From positions 1 to 53,294 of the IMG/VR virus record IMGVR_UViG_3300009120_000072: DNA of 53,294 bases. The stretch is one strand, 5' to 3'. Below, piece by piece: positions 15,312 to 24,143 of the stretch; position 1 is the first letter of the stretch, and every line of letters begins with the position of its first letter. Both the position numbers and the translations under genes were made by a program. Source of the stretch: a virus. The notes beneath the pieces were generated by a model. That model was not told the origin of the DNA. It saw only the letters and a program-made list of their open reading frames with translations, and made no database searches.

Positions 15312-15758
15312 ATGGCAAAAAGTAAATGGCCAAGCGTTAAAGAGAAATTACATCTCGTAGAGAGATGGGCTAGGGATGGCCTGACTGAAAAACAGATCGG
15401 AAAAAACCTCGGAATATCGCATCAAACGATGGAAGAATACAAAAAAAACTACACTGAATTTTCTGTAGCCATTAAAAAGGGTAAGGAAGTTTTAATATTT
15501 GAACTCGAAAATGCGCTTATAAAAAAGGCATTTGGATACGAATACGAGGAATCCAGAAAGTACATCAAGGATGAAGATGGTACAAAAACAACGTATACAG
15601 AAGTAACAAAGAAACATCAACCACCGGACACAGCAGCGGCATTTATTCTCCTTAAGAACAAAGCGCCTGAGAAGTATGCTGACAATCCGCAGCTGTTAGA
15701 GCTTAAGCGACAAGAGCTAGAACTTAAGAAGTTAAACATTGAACAGGGTGAATGGTAA
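15312..15758 (+). CDS. Terminase small subunit-like helix-turn-helix protein
   Basis: The 148-aa protein has an N-terminal homeodomain-like helix-turn-helix (about residues 14-45, LVERWARDGLTEKQIGKNLGISHQTMEEYKK). A helical part with ALIKKAFGYEYEE and PDTAAAFILLKNKAPEKY follows. This is the common small terminase-like protein of Gram-positive phages. It has a GAGGTGAGG box and is the first late gene. A second, P27-type small subunit follows the HNH gene, so this one may instead be a packaging regulator. Confidence 0.8.
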   Translation: MAKSKWPSVKEKLHLVERWARDGLTEKQIGKNLGISHQTMEEYKKNYTEFSVAIKKGKEVLIFELENALIKKAFGYEYEESRKYIKDEDGTKTTYTEVTKKHQPPDTAAAFILLKNKAPEKYADNPQLLELKRQELELKKLNIEQGEW

Positions 15759-16468
15759 TGGCTTCGTTCCGATTACTATCAGACTTTTATAAGAGCAACG
15801 AATGGATTAACTTCCGGCGCATGCTGATGATAGAACGAGCGGATCCAGTCAAAGGTTTATGCTGCGAATACTGCAACCAACCAATACTAAAAGACATTGA
15901 ATGCATCGGCCATCACAAAAAAGAACTGACTGTTCATAACGTGAACGATGCAAACATATCACTCAATCCGGACAATGTCATGCTGGTACACCAACGATGC
16001 CACAACGTGATTCATGATCGTTTCGGTCAGTGGATGTCGCAGAAGGTGTTTATTGTATATGGCGCTCCATTGTCTGGTAAGACAACCTTTGTTAAGGAAA
16101 GCAAAGGAAGAAGAGATATTGTGCTTGATATGGATGAACTGTATCAAGCTGTCACTCTTTTATCTGCATATGACAAGCCAAATGAATTGGCGGTAAATGT
16201 GTTTCAGATAAGAGATTTAATCATTGACCAAGTAAAGACACGAACCGGCAAATGGCAACAAGCCTGGATCATTGGCGGTTATCCTTTGCAAACAGAACGT
16301 GAACGCTTGGCCAATCATCTTGGCGCTGAATTAATCTTCGTTGATGCAACAGAACAAGAGTGTATTGCTCGATTGTACAACGATGAAAAGAAATTACCTT
16401 ATCGCTCGGAATGGGAGCGTTATATAAGGGATTGGTTTACCAAGTTTCGACCGGATCAGTCCTCCTGA
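15758..16468 (+). CDS. HNH endonuclease fused to a P-loop kinase-like domain
   Basis: The 236-aa protein has an HNH domain at about residues 35-90, with C36 and C39, the H52-H53 pair, N73 and then H78, C81, H82 and H86. A P-loop domain follows directly: GAPLSGKTTF (102-111), then LDMDEL (123-128), and an Arg-rich lid region. HNH proteins next to terminase help cut cos DNA in many phages. The kinase-like half resembles AAA/polynucleotide-kinase type enzymes, so the fusion could act on DNA ends. The start overlaps the previous stop (TAATG); an ATG at 15752 is also possible. Confidence 0.85.
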   Translation: MASFRLLSDFYKSNEWINFRRMLMIERADPVKGLCCEYCNQPILKDIECIGHHKKELTVHNVNDANISLNPDNVMLVHQRCHNVIHDRFGQWMSQKVFIVYGAPLSGKTTFVKESKGRRDIVLDMDELYQAVTLLSAYDKPNELAVNVFQIRDLIIDQVKTRTGKWQQAWIIGGYPLQTERERLANHLGAELIFVDATEQECIARLYNDEKKLPYRSEWERYIRDWFTKFRPDQSS

Positions 16469-16501
16469 CAGATCCCCCCCACACCAAAAATGATCCGGTC
16501 G
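16448..16501. other. Candidate cos site of prophage A
   Basis: A perfect 11-bp inverted repeat, CGACCGGATCA at 16448-16458 and TGATCCGGTCG at 16491-16501, encloses 32 bases with a run of eight C (16473-16480). It lies between the HNH and small terminase genes, where cos sites lie in HNH-type cos phages. The remaining gene-free part (16502-16627) shows the ribosome site of the next gene and no other clear signal. Confidence 0.5.
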
Positions 16502-16627
16502 GCTTGGGAACTGTCAAAAGGTCAACAGATGCACGCAAAGGGAAAAATTCAGATTTCCGAAAAAGTGTCCGGAAATACTCCAAAAGTGAAGTATTGATTC
16601 AAAAAAGTCAAGAAAGGCGGTGATGTT

Positions 16628-16975
16628 ATGGGAAATTCAAAGCCATTGAATGAGCTAGATAAATTATTGTTGATATTTGAAAAGGTCGAACCGGCCAAGC
16701 AACAGTTGGTAGAGAAAATGGTTGAACATACCGCCTTCTTATCTGACCAGTTAGATCAGCAAAAAGAGATGATCAAGCAGCATGGCATGGTGAAAATACA
16801 TCCAAACAATCCGAACTTACAGAAACCGACCGAAGTAGGAAAACAGTATTTAAAAACTCTTCAAGCCTATTCGCTGGCAATAAAGACATTAAACAGTGTT
16901 TTGACAAAGAATGCGGTGGATGATGATGACGAGTTCGATCAGTTTGAAAAGGAAGAGTATGACGAACTATCTTGA
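16628..16975 (+). CDS. P27-type terminase small subunit
   Basis: The 115-aa protein has the usual P27 layout: a helical N-terminus, then IKQHGMVKIHPNNPNLQKPTEVGKQYLKTLQAYSLAIKTLNSVL. It binds the packaging start and regulates the large subunit. It has an AAAGGCGGTGAT box and overlaps the large subunit gene by 17 bases. Confidence 0.85.
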   Translation: MGNSKPLNELDKLLLIFEKVEPAKQQLVEKMVEHTAFLSDQLDQQKEMIKQHGMVKIHPNNPNLQKPTEVGKQYLKTLQAYSLAIKTLNSVLTKNAVDDDDEFDQFEKEEYDELS

Positions 16976-18656
16976 GCAATACCAGGCAATCACATCAGAA
17001 AAAAACTACAAGATTACTTACCTAGAAAATTACTTTGATGAGATCAAGACCGGCAAGATTATTGTTGGCCAAGAATTGTACACCGTATTGAGCCAGCTGA
17101 TCGCCGACAAGAATGATGCAAAATGGATCTACGATACCAGGGAAGCAAATCGCCGAATCCGGTTCATCGAGAAGTTCTGCAAGCATAGCAAATCACCGTT
17201 TCATGGAAAACCATTCATCCTCGAATTGTGGGAAAAAGCATTTATTGAAGTCATCTATTCATTCAAAAAAGCATCCACCGGATTAAGACGATTCAAGAAA
17301 GTCATTCTGCTGATCAGCCGGAAGAATGGAAAATCAACACTGGCCGCAGCACTTGCATTCACTGAATTAATGCTTGGGAATGGTGGATCCGATATCGTAT
17401 GTTCGTCCAATGACGATGCGCAGGCCGGTATTATCTTTGATGAGATTGCCAATATGCGTGAGCTGTTTGATCAAAACAATAAGCGCACTCATAAGAACCG
17501 AAAAATCATCATTAACAAGAAAAACAAATCGAAGGTGTTCAAGCTCACCGAAAAAACGCAGAAAAAAGAAGGTTACAACATCGAATTTGGCATACTGGAT
17601 GAATCTCATGAAATGAAAGATAACTCGATCGCCAAGCCGATTCAGCAATCTCAGTCGACAAAGGATGAGCCGCTATTCATCAATATCACAACGGAAGGAT
17701 TCATCAACGATGGATATCTGGATAAAGAGCTTCAGTATGTCCGCCGAGTGATTGGCGGTGAAATCGAAGATGATACGGTGCTTGCATGGTTATATACGCA
17801 GGATTCCGAAGCCGAAATCTGGCAGGATGAAAGCAGCTGGTACAAATCAAATCCTTCACTTGGCTTGATCAAGAAGTGGGATTACTTGAGAGATGAGATT
17901 AATAAGTCAAAGCATGATAAAGGCGATCGGATGTTTGTACTTGCCAAAGATTTTAACATAAAGCAAAACAACGCTGAAGCCTGGCTGATGGAGCAAGATT
18001 ATGTTAACAACTCAAAGTTTAACCTGGATGACTTCATCGGATCAGTAGCACTCGGAGCGGTCGACTTAGCCGAAACAACTGACTTGACTTGCGCAAAGGT
18101 GCTGCTGATGCGCAAAGGTGATCCGACAAAGTACATTCACACCAAGTATTTTATTCCGGAATCAAAGGTCACACAGGGGTTCATCGATGATAAAAAAGAT
18201 TACCTAGAGTGGGCAAGAAAAGGGTTCGTTGAGATCACCGAAGGTAACGAAGTAGACTTATCAAAAGTGGCCGATTGGTTTGCCAGTTTATACAAACAGC
18301 ACAGTATTAGGCTATATAAATGCGGTTATGACAACCGCTTTGCCAAAACATGGCTTACATCGATGGATAACTACGGATTTGAAACCGAACGTGTCGATCA
18401 AAACCGATGGACAATGAGCAATCCAATGAAACTGCTGGAAGCCGATTTAAAGGCCGGACTGGTCAACTATAACGATAACGAAGTAGATCGTTGGTGTTTA
18501 GGAAACACCGCATTGAAAATTGACAATCTCGGTCTGGTGATGCCGGTCAAAGTTCAAGATGCAAGAAACCGAAGAATAGATGGTGCGGTTACAAAGATTA
18601 TTTTATATGCAATGTGGCAGCGTTATCGAACGGAGTTCCTGGAAATGTTGAGGTGA
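16959..18656 (+). CDS. Terminase large subunit
   Basis: The 565-aa packaging motor has an N-terminal ATPase with Walker A RKNGKST (about 121-127) and Walker B GILDE (211-215). The C-terminal nuclease begins at GAVDLAETTDLT (D369). It pumps DNA into the prohead and cuts it. The start at 16959 has a GGAAGAG box and avoids a run of unlikely residues coded upstream. The type (HK97-like, with P27 small subunit) matches the portal, protease and capsid that follow. Confidence 0.95.
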   Translation: MTNYLEQYQAITSEKNYKITYLENYFDEIKTGKIIVGQELYTVLSQLIADKNDAKWIYDTREANRRIRFIEKFCKHSKSPFHGKPFILELWEKAFIEVIYSFKKASTGLRRFKKVILLISRKNGKSTLAAALAFTELMLGNGGSDIVCSSNDDAQAGIIFDEIANMRELFDQNNKRTHKNRKIIINKKNKSKVFKLTEKTQKKEGYNIEFGILDESHEMKDNSIAKPIQQSQSTKDEPLFINITTEGFINDGYLDKELQYVRRVIGGEIEDDTVLAWLYTQDSEAEIWQDESSWYKSNPSLGLIKKWDYLRDEINKSKHDKGDRMFVLAKDFNIKQNNAEAWLMEQDYVNNSKFNLDDFIGSVALGAVDLAETTDLTCAKVLLMRKGDPTKYIHTKYFIPESKVTQGFIDDKKDYLEWARKGFVEITEGNEVDLSKVADWFASLYKQHSIRLYKCGYDNRFAKTWLTSMDNYGFETERVDQNRWTMSNPMKLLEADLKAGLVNYNDNEVDRWCLGNTALKIDNLGLVMPVKVQDARNRRIDGAVTKIILYAMWQRYRTEFLEMLR

Positions 18657-18660
18657 TAAC

Positions 18661-19920
18661 ATGGGACTGATTGACGGAATTAAAAGTTTATTAAAGAGTT
18701 CAAAACCAGCGGATTCAAGCTATGCCAATTTACTTAATGGATCATGGCCGATATTCTCACAATTTGGTCAGAACATCTATTCAAGTGATGTAGTCCAGCA
18801 AGCAATTAATTGCATAGCTACGGAAATAAGCAAGCTGCAACCTCGACACGTTCGATTTGCTGATGACATGCAAATTAATGTGAATAGCTCATTAAGCAAA
18901 TTGCTAAAGCGACAGCCGAATGAGCTGATGACTACCAGAGATTTTCTAGAAAAGATTACATGGCTTCTATTTTTGAATTACAACGTGTTCATCTATCCGA
19001 TGTATGACACAAAGATTGAACAGGATGGAACGATATCCAGAAATTATAAGGCATTGTATCCACTGCAACCGGATGTAGTTCAATTCCTACAAGATCAATC
19101 CGGCAAATTGTTTGTTGAAATGCAGTTCAAAAACGGAATGAAGTCAACATTGCCATATGATCGGCTGATTCACTGGCGATACCGGTATTCAGTCAATGAA
19201 TTTATGGGTGGTAATGAAAACGGTCAGCCAGACACAACCGCATTATTGAAAACAGTACAAATGAATCATTCATTGCTTGAATCGGTGTCTAAATCTCTTG
19301 AGTTTTCTATGAAAATTCATGGTTTGCTCAAGATAAACACCATGCTTGATGGCGATAAAATGAAGTCTGAAATTGAACGATTTGAAACTATGATTACCAA
19401 CAATAAAAGCTCCATTTTGCCTACAGATTTAAAATCAGAGTACGTTCCAATAAAGCCTGATCCGAAACTGGTTGATCCGGAAACGCTGATATTCATAGAT
19501 TCAAAGATACTTCGCCATTATGGTGTTTCACTTCCGATTTTAACCGGTGATTACACCGATGAACAGTACCAGGCGTTCTATGAAAAGACACTTGAGCCGC
19601 TTATCATATCGCTCGGACAAGCATTCACAAAAGACTTGTTCAGCGAACGTGAGAAGGATTTCAATAATGAAGTAATCTTCTATCCGAATAAGCTGCTCTT
19701 TACAAACACAGACAAGAAAGTGGCCATTGCTGACATTCTCGGCAATCGTGGCGCTTTGACTAATAACGAATTGCTTGAAATGTTTGGCTATCCGCCATAT
19801 CCGGATGGTAATGTGCGGCTGATGTCGCTCAACTATGTAGATGCAAAGATTGCAAATCAATACCAAATGCAAAAGGCAAAGGTTGAAGGAGGTGGCGAAA
19901 ATGCCAAAAACGAAAAATAG
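18661..19920 (+). CDS. HK97-type portal protein
   Basis: The 419-aa protein has the typical portal N-terminus (VVQQAINCIATEISKLQPRHV) and later LTGDYTDEQYQAFYEKTLEPLI, and ends with the LTNNELLEMFGYPPYPDG motif common to HK97-type portals. It forms the 12-subunit ring through which DNA passes. The next gene starts within its last codons. Confidence 0.93.
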   Translation: MGLIDGIKSLLKSSKPADSSYANLLNGSWPIFSQFGQNIYSSDVVQQAINCIATEISKLQPRHVRFADDMQINVNSSLSKLLKRQPNELMTTRDFLEKITWLLFLNYNVFIYPMYDTKIEQDGTISRNYKALYPLQPDVVQFLQDQSGKLFVEMQFKNGMKSTLPYDRLIHWRYRYSVNEFMGGNENGQPDTTALLKTVQMNHSLLESVSKSLEFSMKIHGLLKINTMLDGDKMKSEIERFETMITNNKSSILPTDLKSEYVPIKPDPKLVDPETLIFIDSKILRHYGVSLPILTGDYTDEQYQAFYEKTLEPLIISLGQAFTKDLFSEREKDFNNEVIFYPNKLLFTNTDKKVAIADILGNRGALTNNELLEMFGYPPYPDGNVRLMSLNYVDAKIANQYQMQKAKVEGGGENAKNEK

Positions 19921-20566
19921 CAACTTGCCAGAAGTGGACTTAATTGCTCGTGATCGCTTCTTCCAAGCGGAATTCAGAGCCGAAACTGTAGATGATGAGA
20001 AGCGTATTATTGGTCGACCGGCAGTGTATGGTCAGATGACGAATATCGCCGGACTGTTCTATGAAGTGATTGAACGTGGTGCATTTGACGGAACGGACTT
20101 CGATGATGTCCTTCTATTCATCAATCACAACATCGACAAAATACCGCTGGCACGAAGCCGCCGGAACAACGGAAACAGCACGATGAAAATTACAACTGAT
20201 GATGGCGGAATGGTAATGGATGCAGCTGTCGATACAGAGAACCATTACGAATCTAAAGCACTTTATTCAGCTGTAAATCGTGGTGATATCAAAGGCATGA
20301 GTTTGATGTTCAGGGTAAAAGAACAGAAGTGGGAAAATCTCGACACAGCAATGCCTACCAGAAGAATTCTTAAAGTCGCAAAAGTGTTCGAAGTAAGCGC
20401 TGTGAACTTTCCAGCTTACGATGGCACTGAAATAAATGCACGAGATGCGAGATCGTTGGATAACGATTTGAATGCGTTGGAAAACGCACGTGCCGCATTG
20501 GATAATGCGAACGCAGATGAAATTGAAGTATTAAGACTAAAAACCAAAATTTTAGGAGGTAACTAA
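19901..20566 (+). CDS. HK97 family prohead protease
   Basis: The 221-aa protein has the S78 protease signature (GRPAVYGQMT, VIERGAFDGTDFDDVLLFINHN, SLMFRVKEQ, SAVNFPAYDGTEI). H77 in FINHN and the serine in GMSLMF are the likely catalytic residues. It matures the capsid. The start at 19901 has a GGAGGTGG box. The Ala/Asn/Asp-rich tail may act as a scaffold. Confidence 0.93.
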   Translation: MPKTKNSNLPEVDLIARDRFFQAEFRAETVDDEKRIIGRPAVYGQMTNIAGLFYEVIERGAFDGTDFDDVLLFINHNIDKIPLARSRRNNGNSTMKITTDDGGMVMDAAVDTENHYESKALYSAVNRGDIKGMSLMFRVKEQKWENLDTAMPTRRILKVAKVFEVSAVNFPAYDGTEINARDARSLDNDLNALENARAALDNANADEIEVLRLKTKILGGN

Positions 20567-20567
20567 C

Positions 20568-21803
20568 ATGAATATTTTGGAACAATTAAGAAAAATGATA
20601 TCCGACAAAGAAGCTCGGAAAGCCGAGCTTACTGCCAATGCTGCTAAATCGAATGATGTCACTGAACTTCGCTCGATTAATTCTGAACTTGAAAAAATGA
20701 ATGGTGAACTTGCTGAACTGCGTGGCATGCTAATCGCTGCCGAAGCAACCGAGCAAAGAGCAAATCCGAACAATCTGAATCCGGTTGCGACATACTTGCA
20801 AAACACGCAGGTTCAAACTCGCTCTGAAGCCACCGATCCGTTTGATACGATCGAATATCGCCAAGCTTTCATGAAGTTTGCTCAAACCGGTGCTTGGGAA
20901 CAACGTGCTGATGCTGTTACAACCACTTCTGATGGATCGAAGGTTATTCCGACAACCATCATGAAGGAAATCATCAAAGAATTGAAGGTTCGTGGACAAC
21001 TCTTCCAACGTGTCCGCAAATTGAATGTTCAGGGTGGTGTCCAATTCCCTATTCTTTCTCTCAAACCGGAAGCAACCTGGATCACTGAAACCGCTTCTTC
21101 TGAACGCAAGAAGGTACAAGCCAACACCGCAGTTTCTTTCAACTACTACGGACTGGAATGCAAAGTATCAACTTCACTGGTTGCCAGCATCACTACATTG
21201 CCAGCATTTGAAGAAACGATTCGTGATGTTATCGTTGAAGCCATGATGAAAGCATTGGATATCGCAATCGTCACAGGCGATGGCAGTGGCAAACCTTTAG
21301 GTGTCACCATTGACACACGTGTTGCAAGTGGTCAAAAAGTTACTGTTGATGAAGTAGATTTCTCTACTTGGACAGCCTGGAAGAAGAAAGTATTTGCTAA
21401 AATTCCTCTAGCTTATCGTTCCGGTGGACTTCTTCTGATGTCTGCTTCGACTTGGGAAGGTCAAATTGACGGTATGGTTGATGAGAATAAGCAACCGATC
21501 GCGCGTACCAATTACAATATCACTGATGCAATTCAAGAACGTTTTGCCGGTAGAGAAGTATTGTTGGTTGAACCGGATGTAGTTGCTGATTATGATACTG
21601 CAGCTGAAGGCGATATTGTTGCAATTTATATGCGGCCTTCTGATTATGCGGTCAACTCGAACTTGTCGATGAGCATGAAGCGTTACTTCGATGAGGATAA
21701 AAACGAGTGGGTTGACAAATGCATCCTGATTGCTGATGGCAAGTTGCTTGATCCGAAGGGTGTAATCATTGTTAAGAAAGGCGCAGCTCCAGCTGGAGCT
21801 TAA
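20568..21803 (+). CDS. HK97-type major capsid protein
   Basis: The 411-aa protein has an N-terminal coiled-coil delta domain (about 1-70), which the protease would remove. The HK97 fold follows with VIPTTIMKEIIKELKVRGQLFQRVRK, ALDIAIVTGDGSGKPLGV and RFAGREVLLVEPDV. The codon use is the most even of the prophage, as expected for a highly expressed gene. Confidence 0.95.
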   Translation: MNILEQLRKMISDKEARKAELTANAAKSNDVTELRSINSELEKMNGELAELRGMLIAAEATEQRANPNNLNPVATYLQNTQVQTRSEATDPFDTIEYRQAFMKFAQTGAWEQRADAVTTTSDGSKVIPTTIMKEIIKELKVRGQLFQRVRKLNVQGGVQFPILSLKPEATWITETASSERKKVQANTAVSFNYYGLECKVSTSLVASITTLPAFEETIRDVIVEAMMKALDIAIVTGDGSGKPLGVTIDTRVASGQKVTVDEVDFSTWTAWKKKVFAKIPLAYRSGGLLLMSASTWEGQIDGMVDENKQPIARTNYNITDAIQERFAGREVLLVEPDVVADYDTAAEGDIVAIYMRPSDYAVNSNLSMSMKRYFDEDKNEWVDKCILIADGKLLDPKGVIIVKKGAAPAGA

Positions 21804-21822
21804 TCCAAAGGGGTGATAACAC

Positions 21823-22104
21823 ATGACAGGGGCAGAATTATTGATCAAAGTTAAGAAAGGTTTGGGGGTATCCGGATCATACCAGGATGATACGCTTCAG
21901 CTGCACATTGATGAAGTGAAAGCATTCATGAAGGATGCCGGAGTATCTCAAGCCACAATCGATAGTGATGCCTCTGTCGGTGTCATTATTCGAGGTGTAA
22001 CAGATCTTTGGAACTTGGGAAGTGGTGCTGCAAAATTCAGTGATCATTTCAATTACCGAGTGATTCAGCTAGCCGCAATTCCAAAGGTGACAACGAATGT
22101 ATAG
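21823..22104 (+). CDS. Head-tail connector (gp6-like)
   Basis: A 93-aa helical protein (LQLHIDEVKAFMKDAGVSQ, GVIIRGVTDLWNLGSG) with the size and place of the HK97 gp6-type adaptor that binds under the portal. It overlaps the next gene by 8 bases. Confidence 0.85.
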   Translation: MTGAELLIKVKKGLGVSGSYQDDTLQLHIDEVKAFMKDAGVSQATIDSDASVGVIIRGVTDLWNLGSGAAKFSDHFNYRVIQLAAIPKVTTNV

Positions 22105-22447
22105 GCCAAAAGAAGCTGAACAAATGACAACGGTTGTCAAGCTGCAAAACAGAGTGACCACTAATGTCAGCGGCGCAAAAAATATCAGTTATGTAGATGC
22201 AGAAGATTCAATCCTTTATTGCAATTTCAAAACCTATGGCGGCAATGAATCGGTGGTCAACGGAAAGTTGGTCATCGATAACACCGCCACTGTAGTCACT
22301 TGGTTTCGACCAGATATCAAAGCATCCTGCCGGATTGTTCTATTGAGTGATGGTAGTTTGTGGGATATCATCAGCGATCCTGAAAACATCGAACAACGAA
22401 ATCAAATGTTGCGATTTAAAGTACGTAAAGTTACCGGTGGTGCGTAA
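22097..22447 (+). CDS. Head closure protein (head-tail adaptor)
   Basis: A 116-aa, mainly beta protein (VVKLQNRVTTNVSG, DSILYCNFKTYGGNES, ATVVTWFRPDIKASCRIVLLSDGSLWDI-like core). Its size and order between connector and gp10-like protein fit the head closure protein that seals the filled head. An AAGGTGA box precedes the ATG. Confidence 0.8.
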   Translation: MYRPKEAEQMTTVVKLQNRVTTNVSGAKNISYVDAEDSILYCNFKTYGGNESVVNGKLVIDNTATVVTWFRPDIKASCRIVLLSDGSLWDIISDPENIEQRNQMLRFKVRKVTGGA

Positions 22448-22851
22448 TGGGAAAAAACTCAATGAAACTAGATCTGAAGGGTTTGGAAGAGATGCTTGAA
22501 AGAATTAAAAGAGCTGGCGGAAACATTGAACAAGCGGCTGAAAAAGCACTAAAAGAAAGTGCAGAGCCTTTCTATGATGATTTGCAAGCAGGAATAAAAG
22601 AGCATCATGATACCGGAGATACTGAACTATCATTACGGACTACAAATGTTAAGTGGGAAGGAAATGTTGCAACATTAAAAGTTGGATTTGACATGAAAAA
22701 AGGCGGGTTACCTGCGTTATTTATTGAGTACGGTACACCGAAGCAAAAGCCAAGACCATTCATCCGACCGGCGATCACCAGGAACAAACCGAAAGCTAGA
22801 AAGATTCAGCAGAAAGTGTTGTCTGATATTCTAAAGGAGCTTGAAAAATGA
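22447..22851 (+). CDS. HK97 gp10-like tail completion protein
   Basis: A 134-aa protein with the family pattern LEEMLERIKRAGGNIEQAAEKALKE ... FIEYGTPKQKPRPFIRPAI. It overlaps both neighbours by 1 to 4 bases. The family acts in head-tail joining. Confidence 0.88.
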   Translation: MGKNSMKLDLKGLEEMLERIKRAGGNIEQAAEKALKESAEPFYDDLQAGIKEHHDTGDTELSLRTTNVKWEGNVATLKVGFDMKKGGLPALFIEYGTPKQKPRPFIRPAITRNKPKARKIQQKVLSDILKELEK

Positions 22852-23207
22852 ACGTAAGAGATGTCTTGATCGAAGCGCTCGAACCATTGAAGACAGAGGG
22901 ATATGAAGTATCATTGCAGGGTTCTTATGGCGAAAATGAACCGCTTCCGGAATCTTTTATCACATATTTCATCGTAGATTCAAACGATCGTTCATTCTAT
23001 GATGATAGTCCTAAATTGTCCGACTACAGAATACAAATTGTGTTCTACTCCAAAAAAGTTGAATTGATCAAAACCATACCAGATTTGATTTACCAGCATT
23101 TAAAAGCCGCCGGATTTGTCAGGACTGGAAAAGGTCGAGATATATCTTACAATGTCGAGCATTACGCTTGGCAAATCGATTACCTATTCACAGAAAGGAA
23201 TGAGTAA
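22848..23207 (+). CDS. Tail terminator-like protein
   Basis: A 119-aa protein with NVRDVLIEALEPL at the start and SFITYFIVDSNDRSFYDDS in the middle, like the DUF3168/gp17-type tail terminators that cap the tail tube. The call rests mainly on gene order and size. Confidence 0.78.
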   Translation: MNVRDVLIEALEPLKTEGYEVSLQGSYGENEPLPESFITYFIVDSNDRSFYDDSPKLSDYRIQIVFYSKKVELIKTIPDLIYQHLKAAGFVRTGKGRDISYNVEHYAWQIDYLFTERNE

Positions 23208-23209
23208 AC

Positions 23210-23833
23210 ATGCCTGAAACTTACAAATACGAAGAATACCAGGGGTTTGACAAGTTGTATTATGCGGAAATCACCAAAGATGATGCAACCGGATATACAG
23301 CTGGAACACCGGCAATTTTAGCGCCAGCTGGCGAAATCTCAATCGCTACTGAAAGAGCATCGGCGGTCAAATATTACGATAACAAGCCTTTTTTGAGCTT
23401 ATCAGCAGAAGGGGCAGATTCGATTAACCTGACTGTACCGATTCTACCGGTTTCATTGCTTGGCAAACTACTTGGAAAGCAAGTAGATCCTACCACCGGA
23501 GCATTGATTGACAGTGGAGGAATTACCACTAAATACTTTGCGATCGGATACCGATTGCGCTTTACTGATTCAACATATCGCTATGTTTGGCGCTTAAAAG
23601 GCACATTCAGAACGGAAGATGAAGAAGCGAAGTCCAAAGACAACACTACCGATACCAACAACATGCAGCTGATCTTCACTGGCATCGCAACCAACTTTGA
23701 ATTCGATATGCCGGATAGCACCAAAGCACCTGGCAAGCAGATCGTAGTTGATGCACGTGATGGTTTGGCTGATGTAACCAACTGGTTCACTAATGTAGTC
23801 ACACCGGAAAATGTAACTCCGGTAACACCGTAG
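23210..23833 (+). CDS. Major tail protein
   Basis: The 207-aa protein matches phi13-type major tail proteins (FDKLYYAEITKDDATGYTAGTPA, LAPAGEISIATERASAVKYYDN, IGYRLRFTDSTYRYVWRLKGTF). It forms the tail tube. It has an AAAGGA box and directly precedes the frameshifted tail chaperone. Confidence 0.9.
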   Translation: MPETYKYEEYQGFDKLYYAEITKDDATGYTAGTPAILAPAGEISIATERASAVKYYDNKPFLSLSAEGADSINLTVPILPVSLLGKLLGKQVDPTTGALIDSGGITTKYFAIGYRLRFTDSTYRYVWRLKGTFRTEDEEAKSKDNTTDTNNMQLIFTGIATNFEFDMPDSTKAPGKQIVVDARDGLADVTNWFTNVVTPENVTPVTP

Positions 23834-23846
23834 AAGGAGCTAATTT

Positions 23847-24143
23847 ATGAAGGCAACAATAAATTTGAAGATTTATGATGAGAATGATGGTGTAATTGCA
23901 GAATTTGAAACATCACGTGTTAGATGGGGATATTTGCATGATGTAATCGAACTATCTGAAAAAATCGAAGGGCAAAGCGCTATAGAGCAATTTGATTCGA
24001 TGGGCAAAATGGTACAATTGCTGTTCCCGAAATTGACGGATGAATTACTTCGGCAAGCAGACTACATCGATGTGAAAAACTGCTTTGAACAAATCAAAAA
24101 CATTGCCAAACAAATTGAGGTTGCCGACTCAAAAAACGTGTAA
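23847..24143 (+). CDS. Tail assembly chaperone, short form (gpG-like)
   Basis: The 98-aa protein lies between the major tail and tape measure genes. It has an acidic helical sequence typical of gpG-type chaperones. A slippery heptamer, A AAA AAC, lies at 24131-24137 just before the stop, in the correct frame for -1 slippage. Confidence 0.85.
   Translation: MKATINLKIYDENDGVIAEFETSRVRWGYLHDVIELSEKIEGQSAIEQFDSMGKMVQLLFPKLTDELLRQADYIDVKNCFEQIKNIAKQIEVADSKNV

Noticed and set aside
16411-16623. A 70-codon frame across the end of the HNH-kinase gene and the cos gap
   Set aside because: It overlaps a well-supported gene, has no ribosome site and a biased, unlikely composition; the gap is better read as a cos region.
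21408-21848. A 146-codon minus-strand frame over the capsid gene
   Set aside because: Shadow of the capsid gene; the capsid call is certain.
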